Assembly (NCBI GenBank): GCA_029053015.1
Contig: JAIDHX010000050.1
Location: forward strand, 1-64,000
DNA length: 64,000 nt
Reading direction: 5' to 3'
Origin: Lachnospiraceae bacterium
GTDB taxonomy: Bacteria > Bacillota > Clostridia > Lachnospirales > Lachnospiraceae
Shown here in pieces: positions 20,833 through 30,359 of this stretch. Each line of letters starts with the position of its first letter. Positions within the stretch are counted from its first letter, which is position 1. The notes below the pieces were generated by a model that saw nothing but the letters and a program-made list of their open reading frames with translations, made no database searches and was not told where the DNA came from. Made by a program: the position numbers and the translations under genes.

Positions 20833-22101
20833 ATGATTAAAAAAGAAATGATAGCCATGTTACTGGCTGGCGGACAGGGAAGCCGCCTGGGTGTGCTGAC
20901 ATCCAAAGTAGCAAAGCCCGCGGTTGCCTTTGGCGGCAAATACAGGATTATCGATTTCCCGCTCAGCAACTGCATCAACTCCGGTGTGGACACGGTGGGC
21001 GTGCTGACCCAGTATCAGCCGCTTAGGCTGAATACGCATATCGGTATCGGTATTCCTTGGGATTTGGACAGGAATATCGGCGGTGTGGCGGTACTGCCTC
21101 CCTATGAAAAAAGCTCAAACAGCGAATGGTATACAGGTACGGCAAATGCCATTTACCAGAATCTTGACTATATGGAGAGCTTTAATCCGGAATATGTTCT
21201 GATACTTTCCGGCGACCATATTTACAAGATGGATTATGAGGTAATGCTGGATTTCCACAAAGCAAACGGCGCGGACGTTACCATAGCGGTTATGCCGGTT
21301 CCCCTCGAGGAAGCAAGCCGTTTCGGTATTGTAATTGCCGATGAAAACCGCAAGATTATGGACTTTGAAGAAAAACCTGCCAACCCCAGAAGTAATCTGG
21401 CGAGCATGGGTATCTATATCTTCAACTGGAAGACCTTGAAGGAATCCCTGATAGCGATGGCAGAGCAGCCTGCGCTGGATTTCGGCAAGCATGTGATTCC
21501 TTATTGCCATGGAAAGGGACAACCCCTGTATGCATATGAGTTTAACGGCTACTGGAAGGACGTAGGTACGCTGAACTCCTATTGGGAAGCAAACATGGAG
21601 CTGATAGACATTGTTCCCGAGTTCAATCTCTACGAAGAATACTGGAAGATTTACACAAACAGTGAGATTCTTCCTCCGCAGTATATCTCTTCGGACAGCG
21701 TGGTGGAGCGCAGCATCATAGGAGAAGGCACCGATATCTACGGCAAGGTATATAATTCCGTTATCGGCTGCGGCGTTACCATTGGCGCAGGCACTGTGGT
21801 AAGGGATTCGATTATTATGAATAACACCGTTATACAGGGAGGATGCGAGCTGAACAAAGCGATTGTAGCGGAAAACGTTGTAATCGAAGATAATGTAAGG
21901 CTTGGCATTGGAGACGAGGTAGAAAATGATTCGGCTCCGCACATTTATAATCACGGCATTGTGACCGTAGGTGAAAAGAGTGTGATTCCCAGAGGGGTAA
22001 CAGTGGGCAAGAACACAGTTATTTCGGGTGTTACGACAGCAGCAGATTACGAAAATTCCACTCTCGCAAGTGGTAAAACTTTGATTAAGGCAGGTGAATG
22101 A
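20833..22101 (+). CDS. glgC: Glucose-1-phosphate adenylyltransferase, catalytic subunit
   Basis: Makes ADP-glucose from glucose 1-phosphate and ATP, the first committed step of glycogen synthesis. The nucleotide-binding start [23 protein letters not shown] is intact, with FEEKPANP and [14 protein letters not shown] downstream, and a C-terminal left-handed beta helix of hexapeptide repeats. 422 residues. It overlaps glgD by 4 bp (ATGA), so the two subunits are made together. Confidence 0.96.
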   Translation: MIKKEMIAMLLAGGQGSRLGVLTSKVAKPAVAFGGKYRIIDFPLSNCINSGVDTVGVLTQYQPLRLNTHIGIGIPWDLDRNIGGVAVLPPYEKSSNSEWYTGTANAIYQNLDYMESFNPEYVLILSGDHIYKMDYEVMLDFHKANGADVTIAVMPVPLEEASRFGIVIADENRKIMDFEEKPANPRSNLASMGIYIFNWKTLKESLIAMAEQPALDFGKHVIPYCHGKGQPLYAYEFNGYWKDVGTLNSYWEANMELIDIVPEFNLYEEYWKIYTNSEILPPQYISSDSVVERSIIGEGTDIYGKVYNSVIGCGVTIGAGTVVRDSIIMNNTVIQGGCELNKAIVAENVVIEDNVRLGIGDEVENDSAPHIYNHGIVTVGEKSVIPRGVTVGKNTVISGVTTAADYENSTLASGKTLIKAGE

Positions 22102-23222
22102 CAGTGAGAGCAATCGGAATTATTTTAGCAGGCGGTAATAACCACCGTATGAAAGAATTATCACAGAAGCGCGCAATCAGCGCAATGCCCATTGCGGGCA
22201 GCTACCGCAGTATTGATTTTGCACTTAGCAGCATGTCCAACTCCAAAATTCAGAAGGTGGCAGTGTTTACGCAGTACAATTCCCGCAGCTTAAACGAGCA
22301 TTTGAGCTCTTCCAAATGGTGGGACTTCGGACGTAAGCAGGGCGGTCTGTATGTGCTGACACCGGCAGTGACGGCTGACAGCAATAACTGGTACCGCGGC
22401 ACGGCAGATGCGATTTACCAGAATCTTCATTTCTTAAAAGACAGCCATGAGCCGTATGTTGTAATTGCTTCCGGCGACTGTGTATACAAGATGGACTTCA
22501 ACAAACTGCTTGAATATCACATCGAAAAGAAGGCAGATATCACCGTGGTGTGCAGGGATATGGAGCCCGACATCAATGTAGAGCGTTTTGGCACCGTCAA
22601 GATGGACGAGGACTGCCGCATAGAGGAATTCGAGGAAAAGCCGATTGTGGCAAAGTCAAACACGATTTCCTGCGGTATCTACGTTATCAGAAGACGCCAG
22701 CTGATTGAGATGATAGAGCGTTGTGCGGAAGAGGACAGATACGATTTTGTCAGGGATATTCTGATACGCTACAAGGATATGAAACGCATCTATGGCTACA
22801 AAATGAAGGATTACTGGAGAAACATCGCGTCCGTTGAGGATTACTTCAACACCAACATGGATTTCTTAAAGCCTGAAGTGCGCAACTACTTCTTTAAGCA
22901 ATATCCGGATGTTTATTCCAAGGTGAGCGATTTGCCTCCCGCAAAATACAATGTAGGCTCACAGGTGAAAAACAGCCTGGTTGCCAGCGGTTCTATCATC
23001 AACGGCGTAGTGGAAAATTCCGTACTGTTTAAGAAGAGCTTTATCGGCAACAACTGTTACATCAAGAATTCCATCATTCTGAATGATGTATATATTGGTG
23101 ATAACACCCACATTGAAAACTGTATCGTGGAGAGCCGCGATACGATCCGTGCAAACTCCTACCACATAGGAGAAAACGGAATCAAGATAGTGATAGAACG
23201 AGACGAAAGATATGTTATCTGA
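22098..23222 (+). CDS. glgD: GlgD subunit of glucose-1-phosphate adenylyltransferase
   Basis: A 374-residue paralogue of GlgC. The N-terminal loop is [22 protein letters not shown], lacking the canonical GGxGxRL-x-LT-x-x-x-AKPA arrangement, which fits the regulatory or weakly active GlgD partner known in Firmicutes. [21 protein letters not shown] and the C-terminal beta-helix repeats remain. The ATG overlaps the glgC stop. spoVG follows 24 bp downstream. Confidence 0.93.
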   Translation: MTVRAIGIILAGGNNHRMKELSQKRAISAMPIAGSYRSIDFALSSMSNSKIQKVAVFTQYNSRSLNEHLSSSKWWDFGRKQGGLYVLTPAVTADSNNWYRGTADAIYQNLHFLKDSHEPYVVIASGDCVYKMDFNKLLEYHIEKKADITVVCRDMEPDINVERFGTVKMDEDCRIEEFEEKPIVAKSNTISCGIYVIRRRQLIEMIERCAEEDRYDFVRDILIRYKDMKRIYGYKMKDYWRNIASVEDYFNTNMDFLKPEVRNYFFKQYPDVYSKVSDLPPAKYNVGSQVKNSLVASGSIINGVVENSVLFKKSFIGNNCYIKNSIILNDVYIGDNTHIENCIVESRDTIRANSYHIGENGIKIVIERDERYVI

Positions 23223-23246
23223 TGTATTGCAAAGGGGGTAACACAA

Positions 23247-23516
23247 ATGCAAATTACCGATGTTCGTGTTCGCAGAATTACAAAAGAGGGCAAAATGAAA
23301 GCGATTGTTTCAATTACCATTGACGACGAATTTGTCGTACATGATATCAAGGTAATTGAAGGGGAGAAGGGGCTGTTCATTGCAATGCCTAGTAAGAAGG
23401 CAATGGACGGCGAGTATCGCGATATTGCACATCCCATCAATTCCACGACAAGGGATGCCATCCAGAAGATTATTCTGGAAGGATATGAGAAGGCGTTGCT
23501 TGAACCGGAAGAGTGA
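23247..23516 (+). CDS. spoVG: SpoVG family RNA-binding regulator
   Basis: An 89-residue protein beginning [39 protein letters not shown], which is diagnostic of SpoVG. The family binds RNA or DNA and influences sporulation septation and other post-exponential functions. AGGGGGT precedes the start. It closes the glgC-glgD-spoVG cluster and is followed by an intrinsic terminator. Confidence 0.96.
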   Translation: MQITDVRVRRITKEGKMKAIVSITIDDEFVVHDIKVIEGEKGLFIAMPSKKAMDGEYRDIAHPINSTTRDAIQKIILEGYEKALLEPEE

Positions 23517-23549
23517 TGGGCAGGACAACTATTTTTGATCAAAGAAGGT

Positions 23550-23582
23550 GGGGCGCTTCCATGGGGGAGGCGCCTCTTTTTT
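23550..23582 (+). terminator. Intrinsic terminator after spoVG
   Basis: A GC-rich stem GGCGCTTCC (23552-23560) pairs with GGGGAGGCGCC with one bulge and is followed by a run of six T. Confidence 0.9.
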
Positions 23583-23599
23583 GCGGCGAGTCATACTTT

Positions 23600-23760
23600 T
23601 GCGGCAAGTCACGCCGTCAGAGCCTCCGTATTCCAATTCAGACGCGCTCTCGCTCGGATAAAAACGTAGTGGACGCTAGGCTCGAAAGAACCTCGCCAAG
23701 CGCCAACGTTTTTATACGGTCTGGATTTGGAATACGGAGGCTCTGACGGCTGAAAGCAGC
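23600..23760 (+). repeat. Nested palindromic element B
   Basis: The outer stem is a 24-bp perfect inverted repeat (23613-23636 with 23727-23750). Inside are CAGAC/GTCTG (23639-23643, 23719-23723), the box GCGCTCTCGCTC, and an inner stem ATAAAAACGT (23658-23667) with ACGTTTTTAT (23706-23715). The core 23668-23705 forms a third stem, TGG-a-CGCT with AGCGCCA, around the loop GGCTCGAAAGAACCTCGCC. The flanks (GCGGCAAGTCACGCCG, CGGCTGAAAGC) are shared with copy C. Confidence 0.88.
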
Positions 23761-23960
23761 GCAATTTAGTATATTGCACTATAGTACGGGCTGGCGTTTT
23801 GTAGAAAGCGCGAAATGAGAAATTCGCTGCAAAAAAGCATATAAGAATAAAAAAGCGTGTGGAAGCAGAAAGGACGGGTTAGGGGGAAAGTTTTGGTGTT
23901 CTTTTCACAGTTTTGGCAATAGCTATAAAGCGGTATCTGACGTAATCCTGCCTTTTCGGC

Positions 23961-24130
23961 TTTCAGCCGACAGCGGAGCCTGTGACCATATTCCCAAAGG
24001 AACCCATTAAGAAACGTCAGCACTTGGCGAGGTTCTTTCGAGCCTAGTACTGCTACGTTTCTTGCTGAGCGAAAGCGTGGTGACTTGGGAATATGGTCAC
24101 AGGCTCCGCTGTCGGCGTCACTTGCCGCAT
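23961..24130 (-). repeat. Nested palindromic element C (inverted relative to B)
   Basis: The outer stem is a 32-bp perfect inverted repeat (23966-23997 with 24085-24116). The inner stem is AAGAAACGT (24009-24017) with ACGTTTCTT (24055-24063). On the minus strand the core has stem CAGTACT/AGTGCTG around the same loop GGCTCGAAAGAACCTCGCC, and the box CGCTTTCGCTC (24077-24067). The flank ACTTGCCGCAT (24120-24130) is the complement of the flank of B. The 200 bp between B and C holds nothing I recognise. Confidence 0.88.
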
Positions 24131-24238
24131 CTCCCAAGTTACGCCACGACACACCCTGCCTTGCGCCAAAAAGTAATCTGTGCTATACTGCCCTCAAAGC
24201 AAAAGGGCGTCAGGCTAAGAGTTTACAGGAGGTACGAC

Positions 24239-24673
24239 ATGCGAGACTTTGACATCGAAAAAGAGATGTACAATCAGGCCGTGGCATTGATTGAAAAGCG
24301 ATATCCTACCGGTTGGGGCGGGGCAGGAGTCGTGCATACGGCGAACGGACATTATTTTACCAGTGTCAGCATTGACACAGCGAATGCGTCGGCTGTTTTG
24401 TGTATCGAGACGGGTGCGATGCTGGAGGCGCATAAATACAACGAAAGGGTTACGCATTGTATGTGCCTGGTTCGGGATGATGAAAACACTCCTTATAAAG
24501 TTCTGTCCCCGTGTGGGATATGCCAGGAACGCCTGCGGTTTTGGGGAGAGGATGTGCAGGTGGCAGTTACCACAGATGATAATTCTTTGCAATTTGTCAC
24601 TTTAGGCGAGCTGCAGCCGCACCACTGGACAAAAGCATATCCTGCCCATACATTGGAACATTTTGAAGAATAA
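24239..24673 (+). CDS. Cytidine deaminase-family protein
   Basis: A 144-residue zinc hydrolase of the cytidine/blasticidin-S deaminase fold. Zinc and catalytic residues are visible in VLCIETGAML (Cys and Glu; CIE replaces the usual CAE) and SPCGICQERL (PCxxC). The start at 24239 has ACAGGAGG at 24226-24233; the longer frame runs back through element C and is an artefact. The substrate could be cytidine or an antibiotic-like nucleoside; I cannot tell. It stands alone, followed by its own terminator. Confidence 0.82.
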   Translation: MRDFDIEKEMYNQAVALIEKRYPTGWGGAGVVHTANGHYFTSVSIDTANASAVLCIETGAMLEAHKYNERVTHCMCLVRDDENTPYKVLSPCGICQERLRFWGEDVQVAVTTDDNSLQFVTLGELQPHHWTKAYPAHTLEHFEE

Positions 24674-24697
24674 TTTGCGGCATATTAAAATTAATTA

Positions 24698-24733
24698 GGA
24701 ACAATGGAGAATCGGCTCTGTTGTTCCTTTTTC
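24698..24733 (+). terminator. Intrinsic terminator after the deaminase gene
   Basis: Stem AGGAACAA (24698-24705) and TTGTTCCT (24721-24728) with an inner GAG/CTC pair, then a T-rich tail. Confidence 0.85.
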
Positions 24734-24735
24734 TC

Positions 24736-24765
24736 TTGTATCTTCTCCGCCAAAAATGCTATAAT
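24736..24765 (+). promoter_or_regulatory. Candidate promoter of pth-mfd
   Basis: TTGTAT (24736-24741) and TATAAT (24760-24765) with 18 bases between. It is immediately after the deaminase terminator and 50 bp before pth. Confidence 0.6.
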
Positions 24766-24814
24766 GGCAAAGCGGGACATTAGCCCCAAGAAACAGAAGC
24801 AAGGAAAGGGAAAC

Positions 24815-25387
24815 ATGATGTTTTTGATAGCAGGTTTAGGCAACCCGGGCAGGGGATATGCAAAGACAAGGCATAATGTCGGATTTGACGTGATAGATAA
24901 ACTGGCGGAACAGGAAAATATAAGGGTTTTAGAGAAAAAACACAAGGCTGTCATAGGAAAAGGCGTCATAGAGGGCTGCAAGGTGATTCTTGCAAAGCCG
25001 CAGACCTATATGAACCTGAGCGGGGAAAGCATCCGTGAACTGGCAGACTACTATAAGATTGACGTAAAGAATGAACTGATTGTGATTTCGGATGATATCA
25101 GCCTGCCGCCGGGGCAGATCCGCATCCGCAAAAAAGGGAGCGCGGGCGGACATAATGGCTTGAAAAATATCATAGCCCTGCTTGGACATGAAGAGTTTCA
25201 GAGAATCCGGCTGGGTGTGGGGGAAAAGCCGGAAGGATATGATTTGGCGGATTATGTGCTCGGCCATTTTGAAGCGAAGGAAAGAAAGCTGGTGGATGAA
25301 GCGGTGGCGGAGGCGGCGGATGCTGTCCGCACGGTTCTGACAAAGGGAATCGAAGCTGCCATGAATCAGTTTAACGGAAAGCATTGA
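24815..25387 (+). CDS. pth: Peptidyl-tRNA hydrolase
   Basis: Releases tRNA from peptidyl-tRNA dropped by ribosomes. IAGLGNPGRGYAKTRHNVGFDVID contains the catalytic His, and VISDDISLPPGQIRIRKKGSAGGHNGLKNI contains the conserved Asp and the Gly-rich substrate loop. About 190 residues from 24815; an adjacent ATG at 24818 is equally possible. AAGGAAAGGG precedes the start. The pth-mfd order is common in Firmicutes. Confidence 0.95.
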   Translation: MMFLIAGLGNPGRGYAKTRHNVGFDVIDKLAEQENIRVLEKKHKAVIGKGVIEGCKVILAKPQTYMNLSGESIRELADYYKIDVKNELIVISDDISLPPGQIRIRKKGSAGGHNGLKNIIALLGHEEFQRIRLGVGEKPEGYDLADYVLGHFEAKERKLVDEAVAEAADAVRTVLTKGIEAAMNQFNGKH

Positions 25388-25458
25388 TAAAGTGTAAAGC
25401 GTTTCCCTGACAAAAAATGACTTTGCGCGCTGAAACCGCGCAGAAACGGAGTATAGAT

Positions 25459-28400
25459 ATGCAGGCATTACTGGCGCCTCTGCGGGAACTGGCAGAGTAC
25501 GAGGAGATTAGAAAACTGGTATACGGCAAGGGCGCTTCGGGCGCAGGCAAAGGGGCGGCACAGGGCTTTAAAGGGCAGTCCGTGGCGCTGACGGGCTGTG
25601 TGGAGTCGCAGAAGCTGCATATGGTCTATGGACTCAGCGAAGGCTTCCGCCATAAGGTTATTGTGACCTACAGCGATTTGCGGGCAAAGGAAATTTACGA
25701 AGAATATAAATTTTATGACAGAAATGTAATGCTGTATCCGGCGAAGGATTTAATTTTTTTTCAGGCAGACATACATGGCAACCGGCTGACCAGCGAGCGT
25801 ATCAAGGTGTTGCGAAGGATAACGGAGGGACGGCCGTTTACGCTGGTTACTACCTTCGCGGCGCTTATGACGCCGCAGGCGGCATGGAATGTGGAGACGG
25901 ACACGGTTTTTATCGATAAAAGAACTGCCATGGAAGAGAGCGCGCTGTCGAAAAAGCTGGTGGCGATGGGGTATGAAAAGAGTCATCAGGTGGAGTCGCC
26001 GGGGCAGTTTTCCATAAGAGGCGGCATTGTGGACATTTTTGACGTTACGGAAGAAAATCCCTATCGTGTCGAGCTGTGGGGGGACGAGGTCGAATCCATC
26101 AGGAGCTTTGACATTTTGAGCCAGCGTTCTATCGAGCAGCTTTCTTCTGTGCGGATTTATCCGGCACTGGAATTTGTACTGTCGGAAAAGGAGCTGAAAG
26201 AGGGATTTGCAAAAATAGAGGCCGACGCTGCTGCGCAGGAAAAGCTCTTCCGGGAGAAGTTTCAGACGGAAGAGGCAGCCCGGATTGCCTCCCGCATCAG
26301 GGAACTGAAAGAGCAGGTATTGGAATTTCAGGATATGAGCGGGCTGGAGGGATATATTCGATACTTCTATCAAGAGGAGTGTTTAAAAAGCCTGCTGAAG
26401 CTGCTTCCCGCAGGCTACTGCCTGTTTTTGGACGAACCGGCGCGCATCAGGGAGGAAGCGGCGGCAGTGGAAATGGAATTTAGGGAGAGCATGGGGCACA
26501 GGGCCGAAAAGGGTTATATCCTGCCCGGGCAGATGCAGGTATTGTACGGCATGGACGAAACAGCCGCAGTAATACAGGGAATCCCTTTTGTGGCTTTGTC
26601 AGCCATGGAGCCGAAAAACACGATATTTAAGGCACAGAAGCGGTTTGACATTCCGGCGAGGAGCATATCCTCTTACAATAACAGCTTTGAGGCGCTTGTG
26701 AAGGATTTAAAGCGTTACCGGAAAAACGGCGCGCGTGTGCTTCTTCTCTCCGGTTCCCGCACCAGAGCGGCAAGACTGGCGGAGGATCTGCGCAGCGAAG
26801 AGATTGCCGCTGTCTTTACGGAAAATCCGGAGCGTGAGGTGCTTTCGGGGGAAGTGCTGACCTGTTATGGGCATGTGGGAAAGGGCTTTGAGTATCCGCT
26901 GCTCAATTTTGTCGTGATTTCAGAGAGCGATATTTTCGGGGCACAGCAGAAAAAAAGAAAAAAGAAACCCAGATATGAAGGACAGAAGATTAAGGATTTC
27001 GCGGAACTGAAGGTCGGGGACTATGTGGTGCATGAAAGCCATGGACTGGGGATTTACCGCGGCATCGAAAAGGTTGAGGTAGAAAAGGTAGTCAAGGACT
27101 ACATCAAGATTGAGTATCGGGACGGCGGCAACCTCTATGTGCTGGCGACCGGTCTTGATGTGATCCAGAAGTATGCGTCCGCAGACACGAAGGCGCCCAA
27201 GCTAAACAAGCTGGGGACGCAGGAGTGGACAAGGACAAAAACGAAGGTGCGGACGGCGGTGGACGCCGTGGCACAGGATTTGGTGGAACTGTACGCTGTA
27301 AGACAGCAGGCGCAGGGCTTTCAGTATGGTCCCGACACCGTATGGCAGAAGGAATTTGAGGAAATGTTTCCCTACGAGGAGACGGAGGATCAGCTTCTTG
27401 CCATCGCGGACACAAAGGCGGATATGGAAAGCGGGAAGATTATGGATAGGCTTATCTGCGGAGATGTGGGTTATGGCAAGACGGAGATTGCAATTCGTGC
27501 TGCGTTCAAGGCCGTTCAGGAAGGCAAGCAGGTTGTCTATCTGGTTCCGACCACAATTCTGGCGCAGCAGCACTACAATACCTTTGCCCAGAGAATGAAG
27601 GATTTTCCGGTGCGGGTGGATTTGCTGTCCCGTTTTCGGAGTGCGGCGGAGCAGAAAAAGACGATAGAGGATTTGAAAAAGGGCATGGTGGACATTGTGA
27701 TCGGCACCCACCGTGTACTGTCCAATGATGTGGTTTTCAAGGATTTGGGGCTTCTTGTAATCGATGAGGAGCAGCGTTTTGGCGTGGCCCACAAGGAGAA
27801 AATCAAGAAACTGAAGGAAAATGTGGATGTGCTGACGCTGACGGCAACGCCGATTCCGCGGACGCTGCACATGAGTCTGATTGGCATCCGCGATATGAGC
27901 GTTCTGGAAGAAGCGCCAAACGACAGACTGCCCATACAGACCTATGTGATGGAATACAATGAGGAGATGGTGCGCGAGGCGATTGTCAGGGAACTTGCCA
28001 GGGAAGGTCAGGTATATTATGTCTACAATCGGGTTCACAACATTGCGGACGTGGCGGCGGCTCTGCAGACATTGGTGCCGGAGGCGGCGGTGGCATTTGC
28101 CCACGGGCAGATGAAGGAGCATGAACTGGAACGCATTATGTATGATTTTATCAACGGAGATATCGACGTGTTGGTTTCCACTACCATTATCGAGACAGGA
28201 CTGGATATTTCCAATGTGAATACCATGATTATCCACGATTCCGACAATATGGGGCTGTCACAGCTCTATCAGCTTCGCGGGCGTGTGGGACGCTCCAACA
28301 GGACGGCATATGCGTTTCTGATGTACAGACGGGACAAAATGCTCAAGGAAGTGGCGGAAAAGCGTCTGAATGCCATCAGAGAATTTACGGATTTGGGAAG

Positions 28401-29034
28401 CGGCTTCAAGATAGCCATGCGGGATTTGGAGATAAGGGGCGCGGGCAATCTGCTTGGCAAATCGCAGCACGGACATATGGAGGCAGTTGGTTATGACCTT
28501 TACTGCAAAATGCTGAATGAAGCGGTAAAAAATGTACAGGGAATTTCGGCTGCCGCGGATTTTGCAACATTGGTGGACATAGACGTGGATGCCTATATTC
28601 CGCCTGAATATATTGTCAACGAAGTGCAGAAACTGGATATTTATAAACGTATTGCGGCAATAGAAAATGAGAAGGAACGGGATGACATGAAGGATGAACT
28701 TCTGGACCGTTTCGGCGCCATTCCCAAATCGGTGGACAATCTGCTTCGAATCTCCCTGATACGGGTTTCGGCACATGCGCTTGGCATGACGGAGGTTAAG
28801 GGAAGAAACGACAGGATTACTTTTTTGTTTAAGGCGGATGCCGGGGTAAATCCGAAGGGAATCCCCATTCTGATTGGACGGCACAAAAACAAGCTGTTTT
28901 TTACGGCATACGGCAATCCCTATTTTACCTATAAATATGAGCAGGCCGGACTGATGGCGGTCAATACGGAGCAGCTTTTAGGGGATACCGAGAGTCTGCT
29001 CAGCGAGATGGCAGAGCTGCTGTTAGAGGAGTGA
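25459..29034 (+). CDS. mfd: Transcription-repair coupling factor
   Basis: A 1191-residue ATP-dependent translocase that removes stalled RNA polymerase and recruits UvrA. Residues about 1-340 are UvrB-like; the polymerase-interacting domain includes KVGDYVVHESHGLGIYRGIEK; the RecG-like motor has Walker A GDVGYGKTEIA (Lys674) and a DEEQ box (from residue 769). The TRG region follows, around FTDLGSGFKIAMRDLEIRGAGNLLG. The start at 25459 has a CGGAG site; the frame is open 14 codons further upstream. Lies 71 bp after pth. Confidence 0.96.
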   Translation: MQALLAPLRELAEYEEIRKLVYGKGASGAGKGAAQGFKGQSVALTGCVESQKLHMVYGLSEGFRHKVIVTYSDLRAKEIYEEYKFYDRNVMLYPAKDLIFFQADIHGNRLTSERIKVLRRITEGRPFTLVTTFAALMTPQAAWNVETDTVFIDKRTAMEESALSKKLVAMGYEKSHQVESPGQFSIRGGIVDIFDVTEENPYRVELWGDEVESIRSFDILSQRSIEQLSSVRIYPALEFVLSEKELKEGFAKIEADAAAQEKLFREKFQTEEAARIASRIRELKEQVLEFQDMSGLEGYIRYFYQEECLKSLLKLLPAGYCLFLDEPARIREEAAAVEMEFRESMGHRAEKGYILPGQMQVLYGMDETAAVIQGIPFVALSAMEPKNTIFKAQKRFDIPARSISSYNNSFEALVKDLKRYRKNGARVLLLSGSRTRAARLAEDLRSEEIAAVFTENPEREVLSGEVLTCYGHVGKGFEYPLLNFVVISESDIFGAQQKKRKKKPRYEGQKIKDFAELKVGDYVVHESHGLGIYRGIEKVEVEKVVKDYIKIEYRDGGNLYVLATGLDVIQKYASADTKAPKLNKLGTQEWTRTKTKVRTAVDAVAQDLVELYAVRQQAQGFQYGPDTVWQKEFEEMFPYEETEDQLLAIADTKADMESGKIMDRLICGDVGYGKTEIAIRAAFKAVQEGKQVVYLVPTTILAQQHYNTFAQRMKDFPVRVDLLSRFRSAAEQKKTIEDLKKGMVDIVIGTHRVLSNDVVFKDLGLLVIDEEQRFGVAHKEKIKKLKENVDVLTLTATPIPRTLHMSLIGIRDMSVLEEAPNDRLPIQTYVMEYNEEMVREAIVRELAREGQVYYVYNRVHNIADVAAALQTLVPEAAVAFAHGQMKEHELERIMYDFINGDIDVLVSTTIIETGLDISNVNTMIIHDSDNMGLSQLYQLRGRVGRSNRTAYAFLMYRRDKMLKEVAEKRLNAIREFTDLGSGFKIAMRDLEIRGAGNLLGKSQHGHMEAVGYDLYCKMLNEAVKNVQGISAAADFATLVDIDVDAYIPPEYIVNEVQKLDIYKRIAAIENEKERDDMKDELLDRFGAIPKSVDNLLRISLIRVSAHALGMTEVKGRNDRITFLFKADAGVNPKGIPILIGRHKNKLFFTAYGNPYFTYKYEQAGLMAVNTEQLLGDTESLLSEMAELLLEE

Positions 29035-29070
29035 GATTCGGATTGGTCAGAGCGGAAGTGAGGGATAGTG

Positions 29071-29835
29071 ATGATTGAAAATTCAGCGCAGCTTTTGTCT
29101 GCCATATTGGACGTTGGCGAGATTATGCTGACGGCGGGTGCCGAGGTAAACAGGGTGGAAAACACGATACAGCACATGGGTGAAGCATACGGCTACAGCA
29201 AGGTAGACGTGTTTACCATTACATCAAGCATCGTGGTGACGATGCACGAGCCGGACGGCAGCATTGAAACGCAGACCAGAAGAATTTACAGCTATGAGAC
29301 GGATATGCGCAAGGTGGAGCGCTGCAATGCCCTGTCGCGGGCCGTCTGCAAAGAGACCTTGCCGCTTTCCGCGCTTTTGGAGGAGATTGCCGATATCAGA
29401 CAGGAAAAGAGATACCCGGGCTGGCTGGTGTTTTTGACCTATGGCTTCAGTTCCGCAGTGTTTTCCGCTTTTTTCGGCGGCAGTGTGCGGGATATGGCGG
29501 CAGCGTTTCTGGGTGGTCTTGTGGTCCGCTGCGTCCAGCTTGCGGGAAGAAGGCTGAAGGTACAGAATCTGATTCTAATCATTGTGTGCGCGGCATCGGC
29601 GGAGCTTGTGACGCTCATTTTTGTCTATATAGGGCTGGGAGTTTCTGCCGACAAGATTATGATAGGAAATATTATGCTTCTGATACCGGGGCTTGCGCTG
29701 ACAACCTCACTGCGGGATATGATTAGCGGGGATTTAATCAGCGGGCTTCTCGGACTTTGCGAGGCAGTCATCAGAGCGGTAGCCATTGCCTTTGGCGTGG
29801 CGCTGGTACTGTGGCAGACAGGAGGTGTGCTTTGA
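29071..29835 (+). CDS. Threonine/serine exporter family protein, N-terminal half (ThrE/DUF1212)
   Basis: About 254 residues. The N-terminal soluble part (LLDVGEIMLTAGAEVNRVENTI...YSKVDVFTITSSIVVTM) is the ThrE cytosolic domain, followed by about five membrane helices. In Corynebacterium ThrE is one protein; here the second half is a separate gene overlapping by 4 bp (TTGA). The pair is inferred to export small neutral amino acids, but the substrate is not shown by sequence. A GTG at 29068 is an alternative start. Confidence 0.85.
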   Translation: MIENSAQLLSAILDVGEIMLTAGAEVNRVENTIQHMGEAYGYSKVDVFTITSSIVVTMHEPDGSIETQTRRIYSYETDMRKVERCNALSRAVCKETLPLSALLEEIADIRQEKRYPGWLVFLTYGFSSAVFSAFFGGSVRDMAAAFLGGLVVRCVQLAGRRLKVQNLILIIVCAASAELVTLIFVYIGLGVSADKIMIGNIMLLIPGLALTTSLRDMISGDLISGLLGLCEAVIRAVAIAFGVALVLWQTGGVL

Positions 29836-30284
29836 GACAGGCTGTGGTTCAGGTCGTGATGGGCATGTGCGGCGCGGTGGGATTCTCCATCTTGTTTAAC
29901 GTGCGTGGGAAAAAGCTTGTGGCAGCAGGGCTGGGAGCAGCGCTTTCATGGAGCGTATACCTTGCACTGTACCACATTTACAATGATAAAATTGCCGCCC
30001 TTCTGGGCGCGGCGCTTACGGTGGCAGTGCTTGCAGAAATCCTGGCGCGGGTCATGAAAGCACCGGTTATTATCCTGCTGGTACCCATGCTGATTCCCCT
30101 GATACCGGGAAGTGATTTGTACTATATGACGACAAATCTGGTCTTGAACAATACCGCGGAATCTGCCGAATACTTAAACCTTGTTATGCGTGAGGCAGGC
30201 GTGATAGCCTTCGCCGTCATTCTGGTGACCTGTGCGGTGCAGGTGATTATGAAGGTTTACCGGCATTTTACGGTTAAAAGATAA
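29832..30284 (+). CDS. Threonine/serine exporter family protein, C-terminal half (DUF3815)
   Basis: A 150-residue protein with about five membrane helices (VVMGMCGAVGFSILFNV..., AALLGAALTVAVLAEILARVMKAPVIILLVPMLIPLIPGSDLYYM). It matches the ThrE_2/DUF3815 half of the exporter. The best start is the TTG at 29832 overlapping the preceding TGA; an ATG at 29859 is an alternative. It should assemble with the preceding gene product. Confidence 0.82.
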   Translation: MRQAVVQVVMGMCGAVGFSILFNVRGKKLVAAGLGAALSWSVYLALYHIYNDKIAALLGAALTVAVLAEILARVMKAPVIILLVPMLIPLIPGSDLYYMTTNLVLNNTAESAEYLNLVMREAGVIAFAVILVTCAVQVIMKVYRHFTVKR

Positions 30285-30306
30285 AGTGTGTTTTCCCGTT
30301 TCTTTG

Positions 30307-30335
30307 TTGTATTGTGCTGCAAAAAGAATTATAAT
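30307..30335 (+). promoter_or_regulatory. Candidate promoter of the Uma2 gene
   Basis: TTGTAT (30307-30312) and TATAAT (30330-30335) spaced by 17 bases, 25 bp before the start codon. Confidence 0.65.
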
Positions 30336-30359
30336 ATTGGTAGAAGCGGAGGTGTGACG

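Noticed and set aside
24062..24238. N-terminal extension of the deaminase into element C
   Set aside because: The extension is read from repeat sequence and the strong ribosome site is at 24226-24233.
27202..28236. Long reading frame antisense to mfd
   Set aside because: It lies fully opposite a clear gene, has no ribosome site, and has the skewed composition of a shadow frame.
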